Below, piece after piece: positions 13,419 through 24,903 of a stretch of DNA of 64,000 bases. The stretch comes from Pseudofabraea citricarpa (taxonomy: Eukaryota; Ascomycota; Leotiomycetes; Helotiales; Dermateaceae). The stretch is taken from positions 248,001 to 312,000 of the forward strand of contig JAPWGK010000034.1 of the NCBI GenBank assembly GCA_029641185.1. The letters run 5' to 3'. A program made the position numbers and the translations under genes. The notes below the pieces were generated by a model that saw nothing but the letters and a program-made list of their open reading frames with translations, was not told the DNA's origin and made no database searches. The stretch's first letter is position 1; every line of letters begins with the position of its first letter.

Positions 13419-14962
13419 GTTGAGTGTTTTTGAGTCTTGGAATTGTATGAATTGACTCTGTGTGATGTATGTGATGTGTCAAGCAGTTGTAAGAGAGCTG
13501 GATGGTCTCGGAAGAAGTTCTGAGAGGGTTAGCCAATTTGTATTCAAATTCCCTTCCCACCTTTTTAAAAACGTGGTTGTTTATCGGAGCACATTACAAT
13601 ATCAATTGAAAGATCCCCGCTAAAAAAAGACCATCGACAAGGATGGGTGAGGGAGCACGGAGCGGTACTTCCTTGCCTCTCAGGAGTGATCCGCTGTTTT
13701 AATCCTCTAAAAAGTGGCTCAGCAGTCGAGAAAGCCGAGATCTATATTATCAGGTTCACTTAATGCTCAATTCTTTCTAGTTTATGCTGTTTTGAAGAAT
13801 TCAATCTAGAGCTTGATAATAGACTACCCAAGTAATAGATGCTTTACAGAGGAATCGAAACTGATAGTACAATAGTAAGGGGCCTAGAACGTAGATGGCC
13901 TGATATGGGCGTTGTTGAAAGGAGGAAAGAATGAAAGAATAGAAGCGTGAAGGTAATGGAAATTGGCAAAACATACTTTCCCATTCCTTTGAAACCAGGG
14001 ATTTGCTTCCGAGCTCTCTAATTTCCCCCGCCCTCGCAAAATTTGGACATAGTATCAACCCCATTAGACGTTGTAGACCGTACGAAGCTAGCTTTGGGTG
14101 GCAAATACTTTCTTACCCTTAATGTTATTCTCTTTAAGTTCCACGTCGACTTCTATACATGTAAGTATTCTCTTATTAGGCGAGAATTCAGATTTAAACT
14201 ATTTGTTCCTGATTGATCTCAGCACTTATAAGGCTGTGATCAAGTATAATACCTATATCCTCATGTTTCGAATAGATTCGACTCAATATTATATCCCATT
14301 TCTCTAAACAAATGATATCAGTGAGCTCGATATATAGAGGATCCGGTAATTGGAGTTCGAGGGAGAACTGCTCGCTTCAATGTCCTGGCGTCCCAAAATT
14401 TTGACCACGGGATAGAAACCAATTGAGTTAGTTATACCTCGCTAGCGAAGAGTACAGTGTGGCACAGAAATACTTACTAGCTCGTTCTGATCTTTGTTGC
14501 TGAAGTTCAATGGGGCGAGTCTTAGTCCTACTACACGAAAAACACAGGGATAATCCTGCCACCCAGAAAAATGTACTAACCGATACCGTCAACTAATATA
14601 AAGATGAAAGCATTAGAGTTTTATAACACCTTAATTTGGAGACTTAATATCATGTTGGTTCTTGTATTCCAACATCTTATCTCTATGGATGGAGAATTAT
14701 TGTGAAATATTTGTTACATGCGAGTATCAATCGAGAAGAGAGGAAATGTACTACTTGGCTTTTTTCAACCTTCTCCCCAAGGTTTCATCTACCACCGATC
14801 AATCGCCTGTACTGAGATCCATGTAACGCTTTAAGGCTCTTGCTTCTTGAGAAATGAACACACTATTCCATTCCCTTTCAAAATACCCACCCTCTCTTGA
14901 TGCCGTGACGGTCGTAGTTTTAATATCGCATATCAACAGGCTAAACTATCTAGCTGGCAACC
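13419..14962. other. Intergenic, no supported gene
   Basis: Upstream flank of the TM2 gene plus AT-rich DNA to the 3' end of the AIM9-like gene. Short frames at 13801-14307 have no domain or codon pattern I can support. Confidence 0.45.
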
Positions 14963-16580
14963 TCACATCTCCTCAAACGGCCACAAAGCTCGCGCTTTCT
15001 GTTCATCCAACTCCCCCGAATCGGCAGCAGACTCCATCCACTGTTCAAACGCAGCTTTGTTCGCTTCCCTCGCCGGCCCCCAAGCCTCATTCGGGACCCA
15101 TCCATCAGAATTCGTGTTTATCATTTCCATAAGCCAGACTTTGAGTTTCTGCGCCGTCTCGAAGTCTTCATACTGCTTCTGATGCTCTTCCAACTCACTT
15201 GCACTTGGTTGATAGGGGCATAAGCCTGGCAGACCAAGCTCCTCCCATTGGTTCGAGACTTCAATGAGTTCTTGGCGCACTGCTGCTGCGCTGTCGCGCC
15301 ATGATGTTGCAACAAAGCGGAATGGACGCAGAAGCGTCTCGTCGAGTGCTCGACCTGCTCCCATCTTTTTGGCAAGCCCCTTGAGGATCACCTCGTATGT
15401 TGTGCTACAAATCTGGGCATCTTTCTGATCGCCCTTAGCGTCATTTTTATCGATTGAGAAAGGGTCCTGGGAACCGCATGTTGTGAAGTCGGGAATTTCA
15501 CTAGCGTAGACGAATCCAGGCTCAATGCTTGTTGACTGCCAGTCAATAATTCCGGTGATAACGGTTGGATCATCATCGGATACATAAATGTTTCTTTTAT
15601 GGAGATCGTAGTGGAAGAGAGTTGGCTGGGCTGCTTCTATGATTGGCTTAAAGTTGCTTAATTGGCTGATGATGGCTCGGCCATCGGTTAATAGACGTTT
15701 ATGTTCATCAATGGATCCCTGGTAAGGAACAGAGAGCTTTTCTTCGACTTTAGGCATTCGAAATTGTCCGGCGTTAACTAGTCCATCGCAATACTCAGAG
15801 AGACTCGACCCTTCAATAATCAGCTTATTACATCGGATACAAGGCCCAATAATTCACTTACATGGGCCGACATTGGAGTTTTCCAGGCCATAAAGTTCTA
15901 CTTCTCCAGGAGCAGAGTTCCAATACGTTGGTCCACAGTTTGGCCCAATAGCAAAGCCATCGCCGATGTCGAGGTTAGGATTGTGCGCTATCGGAGGATC
16001 TCTGAAATAGATACTCCCGTAAGCTGGAAATGGAAGATTGGCCATATCCCGTGCCAACATTCCTAGGCCTTTGACACACAGCATGCGCTGATGCGAATTC
16101 ATAGTTTCCCACCGCTCATGCAACTGCACTCCTTGAACATGTTCCATGATGATAAACTCGCAGCCGATTGCGTTTGCGGCGTTGTCTGACCATGTAAGAA
16201 CCTTTGGTATCGGGATCGAAGTTTTCGTCCGCACTAAGTAGACGGTGATTATTAGCATAGCCAACAGTATGGAGCTGGAGGACTTTACAGTATTCCATTG
16301 TCGCAACCTCAGAGCTCGTTGTCAGCCTTGGCGGGCCTGCTATGGAAAATGGTATTCTCGCCACGACTTTATGGCCATTGTCCGTCACCATCAAGAAGAC
16401 ACGGTTGAATCCTCCCTCCTTCTTCTCATATCGCAGAATGCTATGTGCACCTGGACAAACATCTATAACTCGCTTGCAGAGTGCTTTGAAATCAAATTGG
16501 ACCTTTCGGGAGCTTCGTTGGAGCTCATCACGATGCAACCAGCGCCCGCTGGTGTAGGTGTAGGGGTCATCTAGAACCAT
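14963..16580 (-). CDS. AIM9-like aminoglycoside-phosphotransferase-fold protein
   Basis: Kinase-like protein of the APH/choline-kinase fold, close to the fungal 'altered inheritance of mitochondria 9' group. Exons 16580-16289, 16233-15862 and 15810-14963 close in frame to 503 residues; both introns (55 and 51 nt) are GT-AG. The N-terminus has the family pattern YTSGRWLHRDELQR, then a glycine-rich EGGFNRVF nucleotide loop and a VVARIPF strand with the ATP-contacting region. The Brenner motif HYDLHKRNIYV gives the catalytic Asp and Asn, and IIDWQST supplies the metal-binding Asp. The substrate of this group is not established. It is not an antibiotic-resistance gene in any demonstrable sense. 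Fungal relatives often carry a mitochondrial leader; a short upstream exon could exist, but I found none in frame. Confidence 0.88.
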
Positions 16581-16620
16581 ACATAAGCCACAGTTTTAGA
16601 GGAAGTAAGTCATTGACAAA

Positions 16621-16767
16621 CCAGAGATTGTTGAAATTGTACGAGAGCTAGGTGGGAGTGAACGCGGTGTGCTTTGGCTTGCTCCCATCGTGAGGATGGA
16701 AGGTCGAAATGAACGAGAAGTGCCTTGGGTCCAAGCTATGGTCGACGAGGGCCGACAATTTGAATAG
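16621..16767 (+). pseudogene. Possible 3' fragment of a fungal BTB-type hypothetical gene
   Basis: An open frame of 48 codons ending at TAG 16765-16767 reads like a genuine protein C-terminus, with VRMEGR and EVPWV followed by a charged tail, a pattern I associate with tails of fungal BTB-containing hypothetical proteins. There is no start or upstream exon: the preceding bases on this strand are antisense to the AIM9-like gene. It is best viewed as a relic, with low certainty. Confidence 0.22.
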
Positions 16768-17682
16768 CACCTGAACAGACACTCTCTAGGCATGTTGCAT
16801 GAAGAGGTGGCCCTTGTTGGTGTCCAGACATGAGATGAATGGTGTAGAGGATGACGCGAAGTCCGCCGGACGAGCTCACAAACTTTCCCATGCGGCGCGC
16901 CTACAGCTACATTCCTAGTGGCAGCCCTGGCCGCGCGCTACCATAAGTGGGGACAGTGGAGTGGCATGGGTCGCTTAGTTCCGCACAACTACGAAGGAAT
17001 CTCGTTCGCTTGCAAGGAATATTTCCTACATCACGCAGAAGTTAAGCACTCTCCAACCAACAGTGGGCTACTACGGCTGAGTTGTCCCCAACTCTATTTG
17101 AAGAGAATCATTCTTCTCGAGGCGCCTTGGATTCTCAATGCAACGCTGTGAGGTCCGAGGAGACCCTCATCAAAGCCTGCAACCTTGTAGGCATATCCAA
17201 CCCAACTGAACATCTTGGTGTAAGCCATGCAGATTCGAGAATTGCAGGATTGGTTGGTCTCGTCTCGGGCGTGGCCCTGGCTGCCTAAGAAAATCCCCTT
17301 GACAAATATCCATGCACAAAGAGCAGTCTATGTAGCCGTTAGAATTCAGATGGAGTTGGCGGCTACCAAGATGATATCGAGGCTTACCAAAAACAACTTA
17401 CTTGTGTTACGCAGGGAATGGTGGTCTGATTCTGGCGGTTACATTCTGCCTTAGATCTTTTCGGCATTATTATGTTGGATGTCATATGCTATAAGAAGTT
17501 CGAAGTTCTACAGCAATCTTTTCAAAATCAATCATCTCCCACCACTCTTCATCATTCCATGCAAAGATAAAACTGCCAGCCATCCGTTCTCACACCAGAA
17601 AATAGTTTACTGTTGGTAGCCTTGCAAGCTTTAATTTCGTCCATCTGATGAGCTAGGCTGATTTTCTTTTCTAGACAACAGT
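16768..17682 (+). other. Unassigned stretch with fragmentary plus-strand frames
   Basis: Between the relic above and the next gene there are overlapping short plus-strand frames (for example 17082-17288, ending SRIAGLVGLVSGVALAA) in shifting registers. This is compatible with a decayed gene or with chance frames in non-AT-rich DNA. No domain was recognised. Confidence 0.25.
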
Positions 17683-18039
17683 ATGTCCAAGGCCATCAAG
17701 GAATTCTTCACCAAGGCTCGAACAAGCTTCGACCTGAAGGCCAAGTTCAAAGCCGCTTGGACATCGGGAGCTCGTATCCTGCCATCTAGGTCAGCCAAGA
17801 ATGATGCTGCATGGGAGTTGCGCATCGATGCTGGAGAACTAGTGAATAATCGCTTCCGCAACCTGGTGCTCCAAGTCAACACCCAGGCCAAGACTACTGC
17901 CCTGAAGAATTGGGTGAGGAAGAATGGCACACATGCAAAGCTAGCTACGGCGACATATGATACTGCAGCCCCAGACCAGGACAAAGAAGTCCATAGAGTC
18001 ATAGAAGATATGGAAACTCAGGCCAAAAAGAATCTTTAG
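17683..18039 (+). CDS. Small charged protein, unknown function
   Basis: Not recognised. The 118-residue product is Lys/Ala-rich, has no signal peptide or membrane segment, and is predicted to be largely helical (MSKAIKEFFTKARTSF, then Ala/Lys-rich stretches). Nine bases upstream of the ATG lies a pyrimidine-rich TTTTCTAG that would serve as an intron acceptor, so a non-coding or short coding first exon is possible. It is the longest open frame in its neighbourhood. It could be a real small gene or chance. Confidence 0.45.
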   Translation: MSKAIKEFFTKARTSFDLKAKFKAAWTSGARILPSRSAKNDAAWELRIDAGELVNNRFRNLVLQVNTQAKTTALKNWVRKNGTHAKLATATYDTAAPDQDKEVHRVIEDMETQAKKNL

Positions 18040-18793
18040 GTAGTTGCTCAATCCTCCCATGCACTGTTCCTCGCAACTCTACTAACATAACCTAGGGATA
18101 ATCCAGAGTCAAACGGCCATGGGGGTATGCAGAATAAGGAGCTTGATTTCGGGAGGTGGAAATATGGCAGAGGAGGATGAGAAAAGGTCAGGGCAGTTTA
18201 GGAGGGTTGTGTCCAGGATATCGATATGTAAACGGGCTCTGCTGGATTTGATTGTTTCTCCTTCGTTGCAAATCTTCCAATTCTCTGCCTTTGATATTTC
18301 GTTATTTAGTGGTAGGTAATTGAACTTGCCTTCTGCGCGTATTTAGTTATTCCTTGGTTGTGATTGTCAACTTTTTCAATCCTGAGTCCTGATCCTAAGG
18401 CTTTTAACTTTTCAAATGCTATTTTCACGGTTCCTTATTGAAAGTTTTCTACTGTAGCACTTCTCCCCCCCCCTTCCCCCCCAAGTCCCCGAGTTCTTGT
18501 CCTTGCGTTTGGAATTTTGGGTTGGCCTTATATTTCCATCTTTTTGCATTTGGGAATTTAGGGGTCACTCTGCGTATAAAGTAGTAGACTATCCAAACTA
18601 GGTAGAATTCAATCCGTAAGCCAATAGACGCGAAGCAAACATCTGTCAAAATTTAGTAGCTCCTAGTCAAACAAGCATGGCCCTTGGCCATAAGCTACAA
18701 CTTTGTTGATTTACTGCCAAGCGAGGTATACGAGGGTCGTGGAAAGAACACCGGTTTTTTGATGTGGATTATATTGTTCATTCAACGGGCATT
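18040..18793. other. Intergenic, 5' flank of 5S gene
   Basis: No supported gene. A C-run (about 18467-18482) sits in a pyrimidine-rich stretch. Confidence 0.45.
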
Positions 18794-18915
18794 CCATACT
18801 CATGGCTATAGATTGAGGAGAACTGGGCATCCCGTCCGCTCTGTCATACATAAGCCTCAGATCGGTAGATTAGTAGTTGGGTGGGTGACCACCAGCGAAT
18901 ACCTACTGTTGTATG
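18794..18915 (+). rRNA. 5S rRNA gene, divergent copy
   Basis: Dispersed 5S genes are usual in filamentous ascomycetes. The 3' half matches the fungal 5S pattern closely: the loop GATTAGTAGTTGGGTGG is followed by the internal control box GGTGACCACCAGCGAA, then CTACTGTTGTATG, which pairs with CATAC near the 5' end to form helix I. CCCGTCCGCTCT of helix II/III is present. The 5' half is more divergent: the A-box region reads CATAAGCC rather than the usual TTAAGCC, and the helix-I flank differs from typical sequences. This may be a variant 5S type or a decaying copy. Confidence 0.82.
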
Positions 18916-18920
18916 TTTTT
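18916..18920 (+). terminator. RNA polymerase III T-run
   Basis: Five T residues directly after the 3' end of the 5S coding region, as expected for Pol III termination. Confidence 0.7.
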
Positions 18921-19803
18921 GCTGTTGGCAATAACTTTCCCTCTACTTACTTCATTTTGCCTTCTCCTCCTGTTCTCCTTTCTTTTTTTCTTTCTTTCTT
19001 CCAGGAACTCCGAGCCAAACAGCGGAATTAAGTATTTGAATCTGTCGCCAAGTACCACCTGGCACCTCGTGTAAAGCTCGACTCATGTACGAGCTTGTGA
19101 TGGGTCATGATATACACTTTATGCAGCCATGCAGACTCGAAGAAAATGACTGCGACATTGAAGCGCTGGTCTTGACTTTATGGTGCCATGTAGAACTAAG
19201 GCCATTGGTCCGGACCACCAGAAGATCTGCTGAGTTCTGCATGTGAGTCTCTGAGTTTCTGCATGTCCCAAACACGGCTCCTACATCTCGCAGCACTTCA
19301 CTTGCTCCCGAGCGGCGGACCCGAAACAACAACCACGGCAGATGGAGCCGTATGCTCTGCATATCTGCATGTCTGGATACTGTATGTGCATCGAGAAAAG
19401 CTGCATCTGCATCTGGGCTACGCAGGCGGGTGATCGCGGGGGGGTTTTGTAATGTTGGGCGTCGTGACTGGCCAGCCTTTCTTGTGCCACAAATCAGGCC
19501 ACAAATCTGATGTCGCCGTACCAAAGCTTGCTTGTCCTTGTGCTGCGTACTTTTGCCTACCGCACGCGCGCTGCATGTCGCCACCACAGCCTGGCAAGCT
19601 GGCAAGCTGGCAGGTCATAAAATCCAGCTTCTGGCAGCCTGCTCACGTTCGTTATTTGATTTCCATTTTCCCCCTCCTCGACATCAAAGCTGTTTGTTGG
19701 TTTCGCTGCCAGCTCGCTCGCTTGCTTGCCCAGGTCTCTCTCGCTTGGCCTCCCCTCCTCCACTCCCTCCTCCACTCCCTTCGCCACCTCCACCGCCTCC
19801 AGG
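18921..19803. other. Promoter and 5' UTR of the protoglobin gene
   Basis: Contains a C/T-rich tract near 18960-19010 and a strongly pyrimidine-biased region just before the start codon (19730-19800), common in fungal 5' UTRs. Antisense frames across it look accidental. Confidence 0.5.
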
Positions 19804-20731
19804 ATGGCGAGCACTCGTCCCATGAAGCACATTGACCGGAAGGAGCTGTACACGAGTCTAGAAGCCCGCATAGAATATATCCATGATTTTCTCGATTTTG
19901 GCCCGAGTGAGTAAAATATCAGAATTTCCACTTCACAATGACCATCCTCCGGAGCACAAAGGCTGACATGGTTCGATAGAGGACATCGAAGCGCTGGTCA
20001 CCGGTGCCAAATACATAAAGGCACTCGTCCCCGCTGTGGTCAACATTGTATACAAGAAGCTCTTGCAGTACGACATCACAGCTCGGGCATTCCAGACTCG
20101 GAGCACCAGCTTCGAGGGCCCTCTAGATGCGGCGCCCGATGAGAACAGTCCACAGATCCTCCATCGGAAGATGTTCCTGCGCGCTTACTTAGTCAAGCTC
20201 TGCTCGGACCCCAGCAAGATGGAGTTCTGGGAGTACCTGGATAAAGTTGGGTAAATTTTATAAACTCTGATCTCCCGTGCAGGTGCAAAACTAACACATT
20301 CTGGCAGCATGATGCACGTTGGACTTGGACGGAGTCACCCTCTGCACATTGAGTACATCCACCTGGGTATCTGTCTGTCTTTCATCCAAGATATCCTTAC
20401 AGAAGCCATCCTGTCTCATCCGCGGCTCACTCTGCCCCGGAAGATCGCGCTCGTCAAGGCGCTTGGAAAGGTCATCTGGATCCAGAACGACCTGTTTGCG
20501 AAGTGGCATCTCGGCGACGGTGTTGAGTTTGCCGTAGGAGACACGGACGTGACCATCGAGCGAGAAGGCTACCTGCACGGCAAGAAGATCCTGAACGAGA
20601 GCGACGGCGATGATTCCGAGGAACCCACGACGCCGACGGCGACAGCGCCCGGTGTTTGTCCGTTCAGCGGCGTGTCGACGGGAGTCGAGAAGCTCAAGGT
20701 TTCTGACGAGATCCCGCATGAGAATACGTAG
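19804..20731 (+). CDS. Protoglobin-domain protein (globin-sensor fold)
   Basis: Haem-binding single-domain globin of the protoglobin type; fungal members are uncharacterised but are presumed to bind O2, NO or CO. Exons 19804-19906, 19980-20250 and 20308-20731 join in frame to 265 residues. The N-terminal HIDRKELYTSLEARI and the helix FGPKDIEALV match the start of the domain. The last helices carry VGLGRSHPLHIEYIHLG, with several His candidates for the proximal haem ligand. The C-terminal 50 residues are acidic and Thr/Pro-rich (SDGDDSEEPTTPT), probably disordered, and end with a CPFSG motif seen in some haem-regulated proteins; CP here could be a regulatory haem site, but that is inference. 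No transmitter domain is fused. Confidence 0.85.
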
Positions 20732-22723
20732 ATGTCAGACTGCTGTTTTGGACTGCTTTTCCTCGCTTGGGCCGGATCTCTATCCTGTATTTTTAACGTT
20801 CACTACACGGAAATGACTCACTATACACGAACACCTCTATACAAATAAAACACTACTAGCTTAAAACATCTCATTCTAGAGCCCGCACGTGAATTTTCAT
20901 TACAATCACTCAAACAGCTAACCACAGGCATTAACGACACAGCAGTCACGACAATGGATATATCGGGACACACAAGTACAAGACACAAAAGCCACCCCAC
21001 GAAAAAAACAAAAGGGATAACCCCGGATCCACCATCAGCTGGCACCGAAGGAAAGCAAAAGTCAAAAAGTGATGGGGAATCCCCCGTACAGCATCAGTAG
21101 TATCCGCGGGTGATCGCCGCCGCGAATCATCCCTCCATCGATGGTACAGTACGGTGCTAGGAACATTCCGGGTCGCGATTCCGAATCCGGGAATCCAGAT
21201 CGGACTCGGAGTGGAAAGGAGCGGCGGGTAGATAGGCGAGCATCAGGCGATCAGGAGATTTATCTTGCACCGACGGCGGGCGACGATCAGAGATGTCGGA
21301 TCATCAGGGGTGGGTTGTGTGTGGGGAGTGGGAGGTGGGAAGTGGGAAGTGGGAGAGTTAGGCCTGGTGGGCTTTTGTGTCATGGGGCTGGGGAGAGCGG
21401 GAACACGCTAGAAGGCGGTTCGTAGGGTATTCGAGGACACAGGTAGGTAGGTAGGTAGAGTGCTTTGATTGACAAGGATCGACGTCATCAAAGCTATGAA
21501 GGGTAAAATCTTCGCGATTGTAATGGTAATCCAGTCTGGTTATCTGAAGATGGTGTATGTAAAGAAAGATATATATCTAAACGAAGAAGAAGAAGAAGAA
21601 GAAGAAGAAGAAAAGACACTGCATGGAATATCCAAGCTTATTTAAACAATAAGCTATCAGTGCTGACACGGAAATCAGAAAGTGCTATGAGGATTCATGG
21701 ACCGAGAAATTTGAGATGGGCAACTGTAGAGAGTATTCATGTAACCATCTCAAGGGAGAAAGAAAACTTGAATTATTGTCCTCGCATATTGACAGCTGGC
21801 TAGGAGAGCCACAGTACAAAACACACTACCTCTTTCGGGAGAAAACCTTCGGGGGAAAATACAGAGACGCAAAATCAGTTTAGCATCTAAAGAGCATAGA
21901 GGTAACCTCAACAAGAATGCGGAGAGTGGAACAAAATCAGTCTTCCTCGCACAATCTAGTCTCACGGTATTGATATACCTTGAAGTAAATTCACAACTGC
22001 TAAATCACATATAAAAAGTTTTAGAAAATGCAATATCCGTGAAGGTTCCCGAGATTCGAGTGATTCATCTCTTCTACCCGTACGCTTGGTCAAGCAAAGT
22101 ACACATCTCCACTCACTCCCCAAAAAACACAAAATAAAATCGTCTATCTTCAGATTCATTATAGGATTGTACCACATTTTTCCTGTTCAAATACCCATCT
22201 AAATTACATGCTCGCTTACCCAAATTAAGCGACGTCTCGCCATCCACTACCCTCCTTTTTCTCTGCAGCAGATTGAAAAATGAAAAGAGCAGGTTCTTAC
22301 ATATATCTTCTTGAACTTATATGTCCAGCAAATCCCAAAGACCCCTACCATTATTACGCCATTTGCGTTGACTTGCCGGAAAATTCCTGTTTCCGGATAT
22401 TCTCCGACTACAGCAAACAGTGGCCCTGTGCGCAGCCAACAAAATCAGCTGTTTTCCACTGACGGCTTTTCCGAATCTTCTTTTCTTAAACAGCTTTGCG
22501 CTCTGCTTACAAAGCGAGCAGTGGCCTTCGGTTCTAGGAACTTTACTTTCTGTCAGTAGTAGATATACCTTGCAAGCTGCGTACGACATATTCACACGAG
22601 GCACTAACGAAGAGTCTTATTTATCTAGGAAGAATAGACTAGGCAGAATCGATAGCTCGGTTTGATATTGGAACATATGTAGTCCTTTCCCAACGTCTGT
22701 AACATTCTTTGATCCCGCAAGTC
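20732..22723. other. 2-kb intergenic stretch, no supported gene
   Basis: Holds a GGGA/TGGGA-rich purine tract (21310-21350), a short TAGG repeat near 21440-21455 and the GAA microsatellite listed separately. Reading frames are short and without domains. Confidence 0.5.
21583..21612. repeat. (GAA)10 microsatellite
   Basis: Ten uninterrupted GAA units in non-coding DNA. Confidence 0.95.
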
Positions 22724-23320
22724 TTATAGCTTTTGCAAAGCTTCAATCACTTCTGCCGTCGACGCCGTGCCGCCGAACATTCGTAGGGCGTGTAGAGCGG
22801 CTAAATGGTCTGGCTTATTACATGTCCCAGTCGCATCACTGACAGTAGTAACGGCGAAGTCCATCTGATAGGCATCTCTTGCCGTCGACTCGACACACAC
22901 ATCCGTCCCCACTCCTGTCAAGATCAAATGGTTGACTCCGCGCTCCTTGAGGGTATTTTCCAGCGTCGTCCGAAAGAAACCAGAATTTCTCGTTTTGTCG
23001 ACGACGTTTTCGTCGGGCTCGGGCTTGAGCTCGTCGAGGATATCGGCATCCCAAGACCCTCGTATCAGACCTTGCAGTTGTTCAACACTATCCCCTCTGT
23101 CGCGGCCGCGTCTGTCAGAGTAGTCGGCGTTATATCCTGTCCGTAGGAAGAAGACCGGGAGATTGGCGGCGCGGAACGCGGAGCGTAGCTCGGTGATGTG
23201 CGGAACAATCGCTGTTGGTTCACTTTGCATGCCCATCTTTGCGAAGCTACCTTGTTTGTGGCAGAAGCCGTTTTGCATATCGACTACCAGAAGCGCTGGA
23301 GCGGAATCGAGTTGGACCAT
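22724..23320 (-). CDS. Isochorismatase-fold cysteine hydrolase
   Basis: Single-exon, 198-residue member of the isochorismatase/nicotinamidase superfamily. The catalytic triad is complete: Asp14 in LVVDMQNGFC, Lys109 in VVDKTRNSGFF and Cys142 in GVGTDVCVESTARDAY, with the Gly preceding the cis-peptide region. The length is typical. Such enzymes hydrolyse vinyl ethers (isochorismate) or amides (ureidoacrylate, nicotinamide). The Arg-rich loop after residue 66 (SDRRGRDRG) does not settle the substrate. No neighbouring pathway genes help. Confidence 0.92.
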   Translation of the reverse strand: MVQLDSAPALLVVDMQNGFCHKQGSFAKMGMQSEPTAIVPHITELRSAFRAANLPVFFLRTGYNADYSDRRGRDRGDSVEQLQGLIRGSWDADILDELKPEPDENVVDKTRNSGFFRTTLENTLKERGVNHLILTGVGTDVCVESTARDAYQMDFAVTTVSDATGTCNKPDHLAALHALRMFGGTASTAEVIEALQKL

Positions 23321-24248
23321 CCTAGTAAACGGCTGCTTTATGTCTATTGTAATTTTCGGTGTTGAAGACTCTTACGAGAGGAAGTTGAGACTCAGGGTTA
23401 AACTTGATATGGAGAACACGAGAAGAGTTGAATATAACCACTGCACATTCTTCTTGTTTCGACCTGGGCATTGTTGCCTAGATTACCTGATTAGGCTAGC
23501 TTAGTTGGCCGTGACGAGCGGGGTATACGTTGTATTGTATAAGCCAACCTTTGAACCTAGTTAGCTACACAACTAACTCGATACAAATACAATACGACTA
23601 GTTCCTCCCTATTCTAATAGGCGTTCCTATAATACCAACACTTCTCCTTACTGTCGTCGAACAGCGGAAGCTCACTAAGCCTGGTCTTACGCTATACACG
23701 TGATCGGAGCGGAATGTGGCTAATAAAATATAGTGAGCCTGGGTGTGAAGATAGTATACTCAATTGCACTCTTTCTTTGTTACAAAGTGGTCTCCTTCAG
23801 GACAAAGAGTTAAAGGAAAGAGTTAAAGAAAGGAGATATGAACAACAACTTTGTAGACTTGCTAAGAAAACAATTCTGATTCCAAAACTATAGATCCGTC
23901 TCGTTACAGGGGGCGGCTCGGTACGCGGGGAGAGACGTTAAATCGTTTGATCAGAAATCAAGAACAAGAACCTCATAAGTCTGTGTAAATGTAGCAAGAA
24001 GTTGCATTCTCCCTTCATCTGGATAGAATACTCAGGCAACTAATACTAAAATAGCCCGTTCACTAACGGAACTCTATTGCCAGGCTACCACGAGCAGCAG
24101 CATAAGCACGACAACAAAATCCCTCCGTGCGATCCGCCTCCGCCTCCGCCTCCACCTCCACCAACATCAATTCTTAACACTGATCCAGAGACAACTTCTC
24201 AACCCCCCAAATCCAAAATTCAAGAAACACCCAAAAGATTAGGGAAAG
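23321..24248. other. Intergenic, no supported gene
   Basis: AT-rich with a few short repeats of the word CTAGTTAG around 23550-23600. A short proline-coding CCGCCT tract sits near its right end. Confidence 0.45.
24134..24162. repeat. CCGCCT-type hexanucleotide repeat
   Basis: Near-perfect CCGCCT/CCACCT units that would code for polyproline in the plus frame starting at 24077. That frame has no other support. Confidence 0.7.
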
Positions 24249-24530
24249 ATGCCACCGAGGCCGTTTAACCTGCGGTTCGTAGCACGGGTCTTCCACCGCA
24301 TCACGCTCACCACGCTCCCACAAACAGAAGCACATCACCCCTTTCCGTCAACGCATCTTCATCATCAGAGATACGCGTCTCTCTTGTCATCGCGGAGATG
24401 GAGAGTCCAGGATTTAAAGCTGGAATTTATTGCTGAGGTGCCCGTGCCGAGCGAGAAGGAGGAAGTCAAAGAGCTGGTGAGGTTGCCGAATCATAGGCTT
24501 ATGGCAAAGGCGTTTCGGAGGAAGAGTTGA
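24249..24530 (+). CDS. Possible small basic protein, unknown
   Basis: Not recognised. The open frame encodes 93 residues with an Arg/Phe-rich, acid-poor first 30 residues (MPPRPFNLRFVARVF) that could be a mitochondrial presequence, followed by a charged helix and a basic end (KAFRRKS). It may be a small mitochondrial gene or a chance frame. Confidence 0.35.
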   Translation: MPPRPFNLRFVARVFHRITLTTLPQTEAHHPFPSTHLHHQRYASLLSSRRWRVQDLKLEFIAEVPVPSEKEEVKELVRLPNHRLMAKAFRRKS

Positions 24531-24903
24531 ACGGGAGGGGAGAGTTTATGGGCGTATGAGAGGTTTGGCGTTGGAATGATTGGATTGATTGGGTTATTGG
24601 AGACTTGTGTTTTTTGAGATGGGGTTTCTAATTAGGATACTGGTTTGGCGCTGGGAGCGGAAGGAAACTAGTAGAGCTGTATGGAGTTCTTCAGCTTGGG
24701 AGGCCTTTTTGTGGCGTTCGGAGACGTGTGTGCTAGCATGATATAAGCATGGCTTCTGGTGGTTCGAAAGAGCCAAAAAATGAAAAGTCTTACCCGATCA
24801 AATACATCTTATAGATGCATGCGTTCAAGACGCACGTAATCTTGAATCCGGCTAAACTTCCCTCGCAGCATTTTTCCTGATGGTTTGGCTATCTCTTGAA
24901 ATT
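24531..24903. other. Short intergenic gap
   Basis: Nothing recognised. Likely the 3' UTR of the copper-fist gene. Confidence 0.4.

Noticed and set aside
14963..16580. Aminoglycoside-resistance enzyme
   Set aside because: It shares only the APH fold; N-terminal and internal motifs fit the fungal AIM9-like group, which has no resistance role shown.
19105..19605. 166-codon minus-strand frame
   Set aside because: It lies in the protoglobin promoter with no domain and no consistent partner exon.
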